From the NCBI GenBank assembly GCA_965219175.1, contig CBDCNI010000001.1:62001-126000 (forward strand): a DNA stretch of 64,000 bases, in the 5' to 3' direction. Position numbers and translations under genes: made by a program. The DNA comes from JBBPZK01 sp965219175 (lineage in GTDB: Bacteria; Actinomycetota; Rubrobacteria; Rubrobacterales; Rubrobacteraceae). Position 1 is the first letter of the stretch, and every line of letters begins with the position of its first letter. The notes beneath the pieces were generated by a model. It was not told where the DNA came from. It did no database searches and saw nothing but the letters and a program-made list of their open reading frames with translations. Shown piece after piece: positions 16,533-24,377 of this stretch.

Positions 16533-16802
16533 TTCGTACTCCTTTCCCCAAACGGCGGCGGTTCGTCGCCGTTTGCTTCGATAATAGCCCTTGTCCCCAA
16601 CATTCGTCCTTATAGTTCGGGTCTTTGCAACACGCCACTCCCGACTAACCTGGCGATACCCCCAAGTCTAGAAATATCATGTCCCGATGCAGGCTCCACG
16701 TCCAACGCCGAACCCCGCCTCTTGCGGCCATCCTCTTTCCTTTTCAGCTATCCCTTTTCCCTCTCGCCAACCACCTCTGGCGAGATCGTTAGCTTCAGTG
16801 AG

Positions 16803-16833
16803 TAACCTATAAGACAGTGTCAGCGCTGTCAAG
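16803..16833 (-). promoter_or_regulatory. promoter with LacI-type operator for the transporter/SDR genes
   Basis: On the minus strand TTGACA begins at 16832, followed by a weak -10 (TAGGTT, 17-base spacer). The CG-centred near-palindrome TGTCAGCGCTGTCA (16818-16831) overlaps the -35, as in LacI/GalR operators. It lies 286 bases upstream of the transporter start, within the 353-base gap 16533-16885; the rest of that gap would be a long leader in which I see no known RNA. Confidence 0.45.
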
Positions 16834-16885
16834 GAGTTTTTCGAGATCTATTGGCGCGTAATTCTTCAGAAAACGCGGGTGGGTG

Positions 16886-17929
16886 TTAGGAGACGGGCTG
16901 CGCGGGGCAGCCGCAGGACTCCCGCACGACCAGTTCGGTCGGCAGGACCAGGCGTTGCGGTTCGGTAGGGCTAGGGCTGTCGAGGCGGTCGAAGAGCATC
17001 TCGGCGGCGCGGCGGCCCAGTTCGGCGGTCGGTTGGCGGACGAGGGTGAAGCGGGGGCGGAGGACGTGGGCGAGTTCGAAGTCGTCGAAGCCGATCAGGG
17101 CGACGTCCGCGGGGACGCGTAGCCCCAGGTCTTCAATGGCCCTGAGCGCGCCGAGGGTGGTAAGGATGTTTGCTGCGAACAGGGCCGTAGGACGGTCGGG
17201 AGCCTCCAGGAGATCCTTCGTCGCCTCTTCGGCCAGTTCGATGGTATGGGCGTCGAGGTAGTGAAGAGGTTCCAGGTTCGCGGCTTGTAGCGCTTCTTTG
17301 TAGCCTTCCAGGCGTTTGCGAGCGGTGTAAAAGTGGCGGACGTCGCCAATAAAGGCGATGCGTTCGTGGCCGTGCCAGATCAGGTGCTCCGTGGCTTCCC
17401 GCGTTCCGGCGCGGTTCTGGACCAGTACCGTGTCGGTCCGGACACCTTCGGCCGGCCGGTCGAAGGCGACGACTGGAAGGCCGGACTGCTGCTCCGCCTT
17501 GAGGTGATCGTCGCGGCCATATGCTGGAACGAGGAGCAGCCCGTCGATCCGGCGCCGCGCGAGCAGCCCAACGTAGGAGCCCTCCATCTGCAGGTCCGCG
17601 TGGGAGTCGCAGAGGATCAAAGCATGGTCGTGTTCCTGGGCCACCCTCTCGATCGCCTGGGCGCAAGAAGCCATGAAAGGGTTCGAGACGTCGTCGATCA
17701 CCAACCCGATCGTGCGGGAACGCCGTCCCTTGAGGCTGCGGGCCAACTCGTTCGGACGGTAGCCCAGCCTCTCCACCACCTCCGCCACCCGCGCCGCCGT
17801 CACCGGGTTCACGACCGTCTCTTCGTTGACCACCCGGGAGACGGTCTTGCTTGAAACCCCGGCTTCACGGGCGACGTCCCTCAGGGTGGCCTTTCGATCC
17901 CACTTGCTCCCGAACGTCTCCGACCTCAT
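16886..17929 (-). CDS. LacI-family transcriptional regulator
   Basis: Product of 347 residues. The HTH is TLRDVAREAGVSSKTVSRVVN with hinge helix YRPNELARSLKGRRS; the sugar-binding domain follows (GLVIDDVSNPFMASCAQAIERVA, then DVALIGFDDFELAHVLRPRFTLVRQP, TELVVRESCG). These are diagnostic for LacI/GalR repressors. It sits upstream of the sugar transporter on the same strand and probably controls it through the operator at 16818. The effector is likely the transported sugar. Confidence 0.95.
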   Translation of the reverse strand: MRSETFGSKWDRKATLRDVAREAGVSSKTVSRVVNEETVVNPVTAARVAEVVERLGYRPNELARSLKGRRSRTIGLVIDDVSNPFMASCAQAIERVAQEHDHALILCDSHADLQMEGSYVGLLARRRIDGLLLVPAYGRDDHLKAEQQSGLPVVAFDRPAEGVRTDTVLVQNRAGTREATEHLIWHGHERIAFIGDVRHFYTARKRLEGYKEALQAANLEPLHYLDAHTIELAEEATKDLLEAPDRPTALFAANILTTLGALRAIEDLGLRVPADVALIGFDDFELAHVLRPRFTLVRQPTAELGRRAAEMLFDRLDSPSPTEPQRLVLPTELVVRESCGCPAQPVS

Positions 17930-18558
17930 GCTGACAACGCTATCATCTCACCATGTCCCTCACTCACACTATTACTTTAGCTCGGTTTCGGGCGTGCATG
18001 CATCCGTTTCGTAGAACCCGTAATAAAAAGGTCTCAGCGGCACCATAACTCCAATCATAAGGCCGACCACAATAATCGTGGGTATTACGAGAATCGTCGG
18101 GACTCCATGACTGCGCATAATTCCTACTACTGAGAGATCAATTTCGGATATTAGCAGTGTAAACGCAAACTGCAAGGCTCAGAAAACAAACTACCGCTGC
18201 GTGTGTGCGATATCGTCAATTAGAAATTCAGGGAGCCCCGTTCCGCCGTGGTTCACGTATCGGTGGTCATTGCGCTTCTTCTTTCTGCCCGGTCTCTCGC
18301 TTACCGGGTATATTTCTCGAATGCTTGTGTATTTCCAGCAAGTTGCTCTGCGGTGGGAATGAGGAACTCTGTTCGCCAGGCGGACTCCTCTGGAACAGAG
18401 GACAATAGGATCACGGTCGTGCCGCAACGTTCAGTTCCTTCGGTGTTCCTCACTCCAGATGAAGTATTCCATCCGCGGTGAAGCGCTGTGGGTTGCATCT
18501 AGGGAGTTTGCGCCTAGAATTCACTCGGCACGCAACCGAGAATGAAACGGCATACTAC
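17930..18558. other. AT-richer gap of about 630 bases without a confident gene
   Basis: Clearly lower GC than the flanks. The only frame with some protein character is minus 18118-17972 (about 48 residues, MRSHGVPTILVIPTIIVVGLM..., one hydrophobic stretch), without a convincing ribosome site. No tRNA, riboswitch or terminator was recognised. It must hold the divergent promoters of the LacI gene and glgP. Confidence 0.4.
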
Positions 18559-20658
18559 ATGAACCTGACTACTCCGGCTGGGCTGGAAAGGCTCCCCGAA
18601 CTGGCCCACAACCTCCTATGGACCTGGCGCCCCGGCTCACAGAAGCTTTTCGCCGACCTCGACGCGCACCTCTGGGAAGCGACCGAGCACAACCCGGTCC
18701 GGCTCCTATGCGAGACCGCCAACCTCGAAGCAGCCGCCGGAGACACCGCTTTCGTCGAAGCGTACCAGCGCGCCATACAAGACCTCGACTCCTACCTCGC
18801 CGACCGCGACACCTGGATGGGGCGTCTCTACCCGGATGTTGGGACAATCGCCTACTTCTCGGCCGAGTTCGGGCTGCACGAATCGTTGCCGATCTACTCC
18901 GGCGGTCTCGGCGTCCTGGCCGGGGACCACGTCAAGAGCGCCTCGGACCTGGGCCTCCCGCTGGTCGGGGTAGGCATCCTCTACTCGCAGGGCTACTTCC
19001 GCCAGCGCCTGGACGAGAACGGAAGCCAGCAAGAAGCCTACGAGCCACTCGACCCGGAAAACCGCCCCGTCCTCCCCGCTCGTGATACCGAAGGACGCGG
19101 GATCCAGGTCTCCGTCCCGTTCCCCGGTCGCGAACTCTATCTAAAAGTCTGGGAGGCGAAGGTGGGGCGCGTCTCGCTGCTCCTGCTCGACGCGGACGTA
19201 CCGGATAACAATGAGGAGGATCGTGGGATCACCGCCCGCCTCTACGGCGGCGACTCCCGAACCAGGATCTCCCAGGAGATGATCCTGGGCGTCGGAGGCG
19301 TCCGCGCCCTGCGCGCCGCCGGCTTAAACCCCGCCGTCTTCCACATGAACGAGGGCCACGCCGCTTTCTCCGTCCTGGAGCGGATGCGCGAGATGGTCGA
19401 AAGCGGCGCGACCTTCCCCGAGGCCAGAGACCGCGTCACTAGGAGCACCGTCTTTACCACTCACACACCCGTCCCCGCCGGCCACGATGCCTTCCCCGAA
19501 GACCTCTTCTACGAGTTCGCCGCCGGATGGCCGGAGAAGCTGGACACCGGCAAAGAGGATTTGTGGGCTCTCGGCCACAAGCAGGAGGAATGGGGACCGA
19601 CCTTCAACATGACCGTGCTGGCGATGAACCTCTCGGCGGCCCGCAACGCCGTCTCAGAGCTTCACCGCGACGTCTCCCTGGAGATGTGGAACTACCTCTT
19701 CCAGGAAAACGGACAACGGCCCATAACCCACGTAACGAACGGCATCCACACCTGGAGCTGGCTCTCCCCGGCGCTGGACGACCTCTTCGAGCGGCACTCT
19801 GCCGGCCGCGCTTGGCGCGACTCGGTCCAGGACGCCTCGGCCTGGTCGTTCGTGGACGAGCTACCGGTCGGAGAACTCTGGAATACACACCAGTCCGACA
19901 AGCGTAAGATGGCCGATTTCGTCAACGGTCGACTCAGCCTTCAGCACGAGCGTGCCGGCGGTTCCTCCGTCCGGAAGCTAGACCCGGACGCGCTCACCCT
20001 GGGCTTCGCCCGCCGCTTCGCCACCTACAAGCGGGCGACCCTACTTCTACGCGACCCCGACCGCCTGCGCGCCATAGTCGGGAACGCCGACCGGCCCGTC
20101 CAGTTCATCTTCGCCGGCAAAGCCCATCCGGCTGACGAGCCGGCGAAGGAGTTCATAAGGACTCTCTATGCGGCAGCCGGGGCGGAGGACCTGGCCGACC
20201 ACATAGTGGTCCTCGAAGACTACGATATGAACATCGCCCGTCACCTCGTGCAGGGCGTGGACGTGTGGCTCAACAACCCGCGTCGTCCCCTGGAAGCGAG
20301 CGGCACGAGCGGCCAGAAAGCTTCTCTAAACGGCGCCCCGAACTTCAGCGTCCTCGACGGCTGGTGGCCCGAGGCGTACAACGGCAAGAACGGCTGGAAG
20401 ATCGGGGAGGAGAGAGAATATTCCAGTCAGGAAGAGCAAGATGACGCCGACTCCGAATCCCTCTACCAGACGTTGGAGGAAGCCCTGATCCCACTCTACT
20501 ACGACCGCGACGATGCCGGCGTGCCACGAGGCTGGGTAAACGTTATGAAGGAAGCCATAACCACGGTCGCCCCGGTCTTCTCGACGCAACGCATGGTCCA
20601 GGACTACGTCCACAAGCTCTATGTGCCGCGTGCGGCGACCTCCCCTGCAAAGCGATAG
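18559..20658 (+). CDS. glgP: alpha-glucan phosphorylase
   Basis: Product of 699 residues of the short alpha-glucan phosphorylase type (TIGR02094-like). Landmarks: an N-terminal domain with ELAHNLLWTWRPGSQKLF, YFSAEFGLHESLPIYSGGLGVLAGDHVKSASDLGLPLVGVG, HMNEGHAAF, FTTHTPVPAGHD, and the C-terminal PLP/phosphate region LNNPRRPLEASGTSGQKASLNG...LDGWW. It releases glucose 1-phosphate from storage glucan. ATG 18559 is chosen because family homology begins there; an upstream ATG at 18478 would add a leader unlike the family. malQ, its usual partner, is in this window at 58 kb. Confidence 0.9.
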   Translation: MNLTTPAGLERLPELAHNLLWTWRPGSQKLFADLDAHLWEATEHNPVRLLCETANLEAAAGDTAFVEAYQRAIQDLDSYLADRDTWMGRLYPDVGTIAYFSAEFGLHESLPIYSGGLGVLAGDHVKSASDLGLPLVGVGILYSQGYFRQRLDENGSQQEAYEPLDPENRPVLPARDTEGRGIQVSVPFPGRELYLKVWEAKVGRVSLLLLDADVPDNNEEDRGITARLYGGDSRTRISQEMILGVGGVRALRAAGLNPAVFHMNEGHAAFSVLERMREMVESGATFPEARDRVTRSTVFTTHTPVPAGHDAFPEDLFYEFAAGWPEKLDTGKEDLWALGHKQEEWGPTFNMTVLAMNLSAARNAVSELHRDVSLEMWNYLFQENGQRPITHVTNGIHTWSWLSPALDDLFERHSAGRAWRDSVQDASAWSFVDELPVGELWNTHQSDKRKMADFVNGRLSLQHERAGGSSVRKLDPDALTLGFARRFATYKRATLLLRDPDRLRAIVGNADRPVQFIFAGKAHPADEPAKEFIRTLYAAAGAEDLADHIVVLEDYDMNIARHLVQGVDVWLNNPRRPLEASGTSGQKASLNGAPNFSVLDGWWPEAYNGKNGWKIGEEREYSSQEEQDDADSESLYQTLEEALIPLYYDRDDAGVPRGWVNVMKEAITTVAPVFSTQRMVQDYVHKLYVPRAATSPAKR

Positions 20659-20669
20659 CCGACGCCTCT

Positions 20670-20993
20670 CTAGGCCGCGTCTACGAGCGAAACCTCATAC
20701 AGATGCGGCTCAAAGCTCACGGCTAGCTCCGCAGCCTCTTTCATGTGCGGAGCCGCCTCGGGATTCTCCAGCATCGCTCTGTACGCCTCGCGGCTTTCCC
20801 ATTGCGCGTAGTTGACGACCTTCGTGCCGTCTAAGCTCCTGTGGATGTTCGCCGAGACGAATCCCGGCATCCGTTCCATGGCCGACTCCGTCGCCTCCCC
20901 CAGCAAATCCACGAGCCGCTGTTGATCCCGTGGCTCCACCGTAAACACGTTGATGAGCGTCACGACGTCTGAGTTTTGCGTAATCTGTGTCAT
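20670..20993 (-). CDS. antibiotic biosynthesis monooxygenase (ABM) domain protein
   Basis: A 107-residue single-domain ABM/ferredoxin-like fold: VVTLINVFTVEP, a long helix, MPGFVSANIHRSLDGTKVVNYAQWESREAYRAM, PHMKEAAELAVSFEPHLYEV. Such dimeric proteins include quinol and heme monooxygenases; no heme-binding residue set is clear. Start ATG 20993 rather than 20996, because GGAG then sits four bases upstream. It follows the DNA glycosylase gene by eight bases on the same strand. Confidence 0.85.
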   Translation of the reverse strand: MTQITQNSDVVTLINVFTVEPRDQQRLVDLLGEATESAMERMPGFVSANIHRSLDGTKVVNYAQWESREAYRAMLENPEAAPHMKEAAELAVSFEPHLYEVSLVDAA

Positions 20994-21000
20994 CATTCTC

Positions 21001-21924
21001 CTATCTCGATGTGTTCTCGCGCCTCTTTGCGCCCCTGGAGATCTCACCCGTATCCTCTTCCAGCATCGTCCGCAGATACAGGCTCACCCACGTCCGGTAC
21101 GGTCGCCAGGCTTCGGCGATCCTCTCCAACTCGGCGTCATCGGGCGACTCATCAAGTCCGTAGGCTATCGCGACAGCCTTACGGAGCCGCGGCTCTTTCG
21201 CAGGAAGCTCGTCCGGCGCACCGGCGCCGCGCAAGAGGATCAAACCCGACGAGAACGGCCCGATGCCCGGCAACTCTTCCAGCTCCGCCAAAGCGTCCCC
21301 AGCGGGCAGCGAACGCAACCACTTCGCGTCCAACTTACCGTCCATCGCCGCCTGACCAAGACTCCGCAAATACCCGACCTTGCGCCCGGACAGACCCGGA
21401 AAATCTTCGAGCCGCGTCAAACGCTCCGGGGCGGGGAAAGCGTGTTCCGGCTCGCCGTGAACCTCCACGGCCTCTCCCAACTCCTCCGACATCCGCGCCT
21501 TGACCTTAGCGGCCTGTGGGATCCTGATCCTGTTCCCGATGATCGCCCACGCCGCCGCCTCGTAAGGCGAATAGAAGCAGACCGGCCTGAGCCCCGGATA
21601 CCGCTCCTGCAACCTCCCGACCACCTCGTCCCGCTCACCGACCTCCGGGAAGCCGCGACCGTCGACATCCAGCGAGAGGATGCGCGAAACTTGCTCTTTC
21701 ACCACCTCCGGATCGGCCCCGCCGAACACCTCCCCGACGACCTTCTCTCCCCCGGAGCGGACGCAAACCCCGGCGACCTCTTCCCCACCATCGGCCACAA
21801 AGGCGAGATGGAGATGTCCCGCCTCACTCCCTTCGTAAGCGGCGGGCGTGAACCCTTCGAGGAACCTCACGCTCGCCTCCAGTGAGTACGGCCCAACCGG
21901 CTCTATCTCGAACCGCTCAACCAT
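21001..21924 (-). CDS. DNA-3-methyladenine glycosylase II / AlkA-like HhH-GPD protein
   Basis: Product of 307 residues. The C-terminal HhH-GPD part is clear: YEAAAWAIIGNRIRIPQAAK (helix before the active pocket), LPGIGPFSSGLILLRGAG with the helix-hairpin-helix, and the GPD aspartate region. It excises alkylated bases from DNA. ATG 21924 overlaps the stop of the upstream glyoxalase gene by eight bases; a start at 21948 is possible but has no better site. Confidence 0.8.
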   Translation of the reverse strand: MVERFEIEPVGPYSLEASVRFLEGFTPAAYEGSEAGHLHLAFVADGGEEVAGVCVRSGGEKVVGEVFGGADPEVVKEQVSRILSLDVDGRGFPEVGERDEVVGRLQERYPGLRPVCFYSPYEAAAWAIIGNRIRIPQAAKVKARMSEELGEAVEVHGEPEHAFPAPERLTRLEDFPGLSGRKVGYLRSLGQAAMDGKLDAKWLRSLPAGDALAELEELPGIGPFSSGLILLRGAGAPDELPAKEPRLRKAVAIAYGLDESPDDAELERIAEAWRPYRTWVSLYLRTMLEEDTGEISRGAKRRENTSR

Positions 21925-22279
21925 CGTGGATCGTGACCGCATAGCCATCCGGGTCTACGAAGGCGAACGTCCTCCCGAACGGACCATCGAATGGTTCCTG
22001 GGCTATCTCAACCCCGCTGGACCTGAGCGAATCGTAAAGCTCCTCAGCGTTGTCGCACTTCATCCACAAAGCGACTCCCCACCCGAGTTTCTCGACCGCG
22101 TCGAGATCCACCATCGGCTCCCGGACCGCGAAAGGTATCGGCTCGGTCCGAAAGACCACAGCGTTCGGAGGCCCGTTTGGATCCACCTCGAACCCCAACC
22201 GCTCTGTATAAAAACGCCTGGAAGCCTCCAGATCCCGCACCTGCAAAGCCACGAAATCCAGCCCAGTCACTCCATCCAT
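21917..22279 (-). CDS. VOC/glyoxalase-bleomycin resistance family protein
   Basis: A 120-residue vicinal-oxygen-chelate protein: GLDFVALQVRDLEASRRFYTERLGFEVD, GWGVALWMKCDNAEELYDSL, FAFVDPDGYAVTI. Metal ligands are not all visible (the first position is Q/V rather than H), so an enzymatic role is uncertain. ATG 22279 has GGAG eight bases upstream. It is divergent from a MarR regulator, its likely controller, and overlaps the glycosylase gene. Confidence 0.85.
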   Translation of the reverse strand: MDGVTGLDFVALQVRDLEASRRFYTERLGFEVDPNGPPNAVVFRTEPIPFAVREPMVDLDAVEKLGWGVALWMKCDNAEELYDSLRSSGVEIAQEPFDGPFGRTFAFVDPDGYAVTIHDG

Positions 22280-22299
22280 CTTCCTGACTCCTTTCAAGC

Positions 22300-22346
22300 T
22301 ATACTTATCAATGTCCTGATATTAATATAAGTACCCTGATATATCA
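22300..22346. promoter_or_regulatory. operators between glyoxalase and MarR genes
   Basis: An inverted pair TACTTAT/ATAAGTA (about 22303 and 22327) and a perfect 10-base palindrome TGATATATCA (22337-22346) lie in this AT-rich 83-base gap. MarR proteins bind such palindromes; the second ends just before the regulator's Shine-Dalgarno. Confidence 0.45.
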
Positions 22347-22362
22347 AGGAGGAATTTGGAGG

Positions 22363-22803
22363 ATGAGCAAGAGCACTGTAGAGAGTGGTGTCGGGTACGA
22401 GTTGAAGCGTGTGCAGCATGCGTTGAGGCTCAGTATGGATCGGGCTTTGCGGGTAGAGGGGTTGACGACTCCCCAGTACGCGACGTTGAGCGTGCTGGCG
22501 GCGGAGCCTGGTTTGTCTGGCGCGGAGCTTGCCCGGCGGGGCTTTGTGACGCCTCAGACCATGAATCAGATCGTCGCGAACCTGGAGGAAGCCGAACTCG
22601 TCGAGCGTCGGAAGCATCCGGTGCATGGCCGGGTTCTGCAAGCCTATCTTACGGAGGCGGGAAGAGAACTAGTCTCGCGGGCCGACGAAGTAGCCGATGG
22701 GATCACCCTTCGCATGTTGGACGGGCTGGATAGAGGTGAGCGGCTACGGCTCCTCGAAGCGCTCCGCGGTTGCGCCGAGGCTCTGAACGATGGCCGGGTA
22801 TAG
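22363..22803 (+). CDS. MarR-family transcriptional regulator
   Basis: Product of 146 residues. Winged-helix core LTTPQYATLSVLAAEPGLSGAELARRGFVTPQTMNQIVANLEEAELVERRKHPVHGRVLQAYLTEAGREL, with N- and C-terminal dimer helices. Strong Shine-Dalgarno (AGGAGG and GGAGG) before ATG 22363. Divergent from the VOC-family gene; likely represses it and itself. Confidence 0.9.
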   Translation: MSKSTVESGVGYELKRVQHALRLSMDRALRVEGLTTPQYATLSVLAAEPGLSGAELARRGFVTPQTMNQIVANLEEAELVERRKHPVHGRVLQAYLTEAGRELVSRADEVADGITLRMLDGLDRGERLRLLEALRGCAEALNDGRV

Positions 22804-22830
22804 TCTCGTTCTCTGCGGCGGGCGTCTGGT

Positions 22831-23106
22831 CTACCACTCTTCGTAGATCACGATTCGGCCGAGTTCCGGGTCGAAGGCTACGTGTACGCAGGTCTCGGAA
22901 TCGGGTTCGCCCGGAGACAGCCGGTAGCCGATCAGCTCTGCTCGACCAACCTCAGCGCAGTCGTTGCTGTAGCGGTTCGCGAGTTGCGAGGCACTCGTCT
23001 CTGTGCGGCCCATGACTTCGATAGCTTTCGGGGTCGCAAGTACACCGTCGACCTCTCGCAGCCCGGACCTAATTTCTCGTAGTTCTCCGATCAGGTTTTC
23101 CTTCAC
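22831..23106 (-). CDS. hypothetical protein (91 aa)
   Basis: Starts MKENLIGELREIRSGLREVDGVLATPKAIEV and ends in FDPELGRIVIYEEW. The composition is protein-like and mixed; no domain is recognised and there is no signal peptide. It follows the DoxX-like gene by 13 bases on the same strand, so it is probably co-transcribed. Confidence 0.5.
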   Translation of the reverse strand: MKENLIGELREIRSGLREVDGVLATPKAIEVMGRTETSASQLANRYSNDCAEVGRAELIGYRLSPGEPDSETCVHVAFDPELGRIVIYEEW

Positions 23107-23119
23107 TGCCGGCTCCCGA

Positions 23120-24193
23120 TCACCTTACGTCTGCAGGAGGTTTGTCTAGTACGGGTGAGATCGCCAACGGTCCTTCGCGCAGCCCCCGGAGCCAGAGCAT
23201 CAGGTTCTTTGGGCCGGGTTCCCAGATCAGGAGTATCGCCAGGATGCCGTAGATGGGGAGGTGGCCGATCAACTCCGACCAGTTGAAGATGGTTAGGGTG
23301 AGGTTGGTTGGGATGAGGGCGGCGAGTACGATCTCGCGCGTGAAGATGCCGGAGATTATGAACAGACCTATGGCTAACTCGACGGCGCCCGCGCTGAGGA
23401 TAAACATTTCGTTGGAGAGCGGGAACCCGAGGGCGGAAGTGAAGTTGAGCGGATAGTTTTTGAGGAACGCCTGCGCGAGCGGCAGGTTTGCCAACTTCTC
23501 GGTGAAGGCTACCGCTATAAAGCCGATACCGAGCCCGGCGCGCAGGGCGAAGATAGCGTAACGGCCGGTCCATTCCGGCGGCTCGGCGCGCGGGAACAGC
23601 AGCCGGTCTATCGAAAAAGGTCCTCTTCCCGCCAGGAAAAAGAACGCCGCGAAGCCGAGGTACAGCGCGTTTTCGAGCATCGCTTCTACCCCGAGCAGCG
23701 GTATACCGGCGACCCAGAGGACTGCGAGAACGACTGCGGCGACGCGGGTAAAAGCGCCGTAGAACAAGGCGAGCGCGACCATCGTCTCGGCGAAACCGAG
23801 GAAGTTCGACCAGACGCCGGGCATCGCGTTATCGGGGGAGAACAGACGGCCCTGCACGCCGTTGAACAGTAGCGGCACGGCGATATGAACACCCAGAATC
23901 AGGGGCGCGAGCGCGTAGAGCGTGCTACGCCGTCCGTCCGTGGCTCCAAACGCTTCGGGTCCGGGGATGAAGCTCCGTCCGTCCCGCGCTCTCCACAACA
24001 GTCCAGCGCCGAGCGTGGCGAGCAGAACCGCCGCGACCAACGCCAGCGGCAGCGGACGGAAAAACAAGTCCCAGCGCAGCGGAAACTTCGAGGCGTCCTG
24101 AAACCACTTCTCGTGCGCGAAAGCCGGTCTAGCCGTCACCACGAAAGCAAAAGATAAAACCAGGGCGCTTGCTGGGGCGTGGATCCAACGCAC
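23120..24193 (-). CDS. DoxX-like membrane protein with signal peptide
   Basis: Product of 357 residues from GTG 24193, preceded by AAGGAG at a good distance. An N-terminal secretory segment ends in ARPAFAHEKWFQD; eight or more hydrophobic segments follow. The C-terminal half resembles DoxX (RAGLGIGFIAVAFTEKLANL, AGAVELAIGLFIISG), a family linked to quinone-dependent redox reactions. The first half is a paralogous bundle, so this may be an internal duplication. The in-frame extension to 24259 has no ribosome site. Confidence 0.7.
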   Translation of the reverse strand: MRWIHAPASALVLSFAFVVTARPAFAHEKWFQDASKFPLRWDLFFRPLPLALVAAVLLATLGAGLLWRARDGRSFIPGPEAFGATDGRRSTLYALAPLILGVHIAVPLLFNGVQGRLFSPDNAMPGVWSNFLGFAETMVALALFYGAFTRVAAVVLAVLWVAGIPLLGVEAMLENALYLGFAAFFFLAGRGPFSIDRLLFPRAEPPEWTGRYAIFALRAGLGIGFIAVAFTEKLANLPLAQAFLKNYPLNFTSALGFPLSNEMFILSAGAVELAIGLFIISGIFTREIVLAALIPTNLTLTIFNWSELIGHLPIYGILAILLIWEPGPKNLMLWLRGLREGPLAISPVLDKPPADVR

Positions 24194-24321
24194 CGCCAAC
24201 TCCTTCCGGCCCCCAGGCAATCCATGCCCCGAGACCAATCTTGTTGTCCTACAACACATGCTACACTCCGCGCCCCTACCGTAAAGTGAGGCCTACGACG
24301 CTCGTGGGACCGCTTACAAAC

Positions 24322-24357
24322 AAGAAGAGGCTCCCCGGTCTCGGGAAGCCTCTTCTT
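24322..24357 (-). terminator. Rho-independent terminator of the clpC-like gene
   Basis: Minus-strand hairpin: AAGAAGAGGCT arm (11-12 base pairs plus a GC-rich inner stem) followed on the minus strand by a T-rich run (TTGTTTGT). It lies 21 bases past the unfoldase stop and blocks read-through towards the DoxX-like gene. Confidence 0.8.
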
Positions 24358-24377
24358 GGGGCGATTCTCTACGTTCT

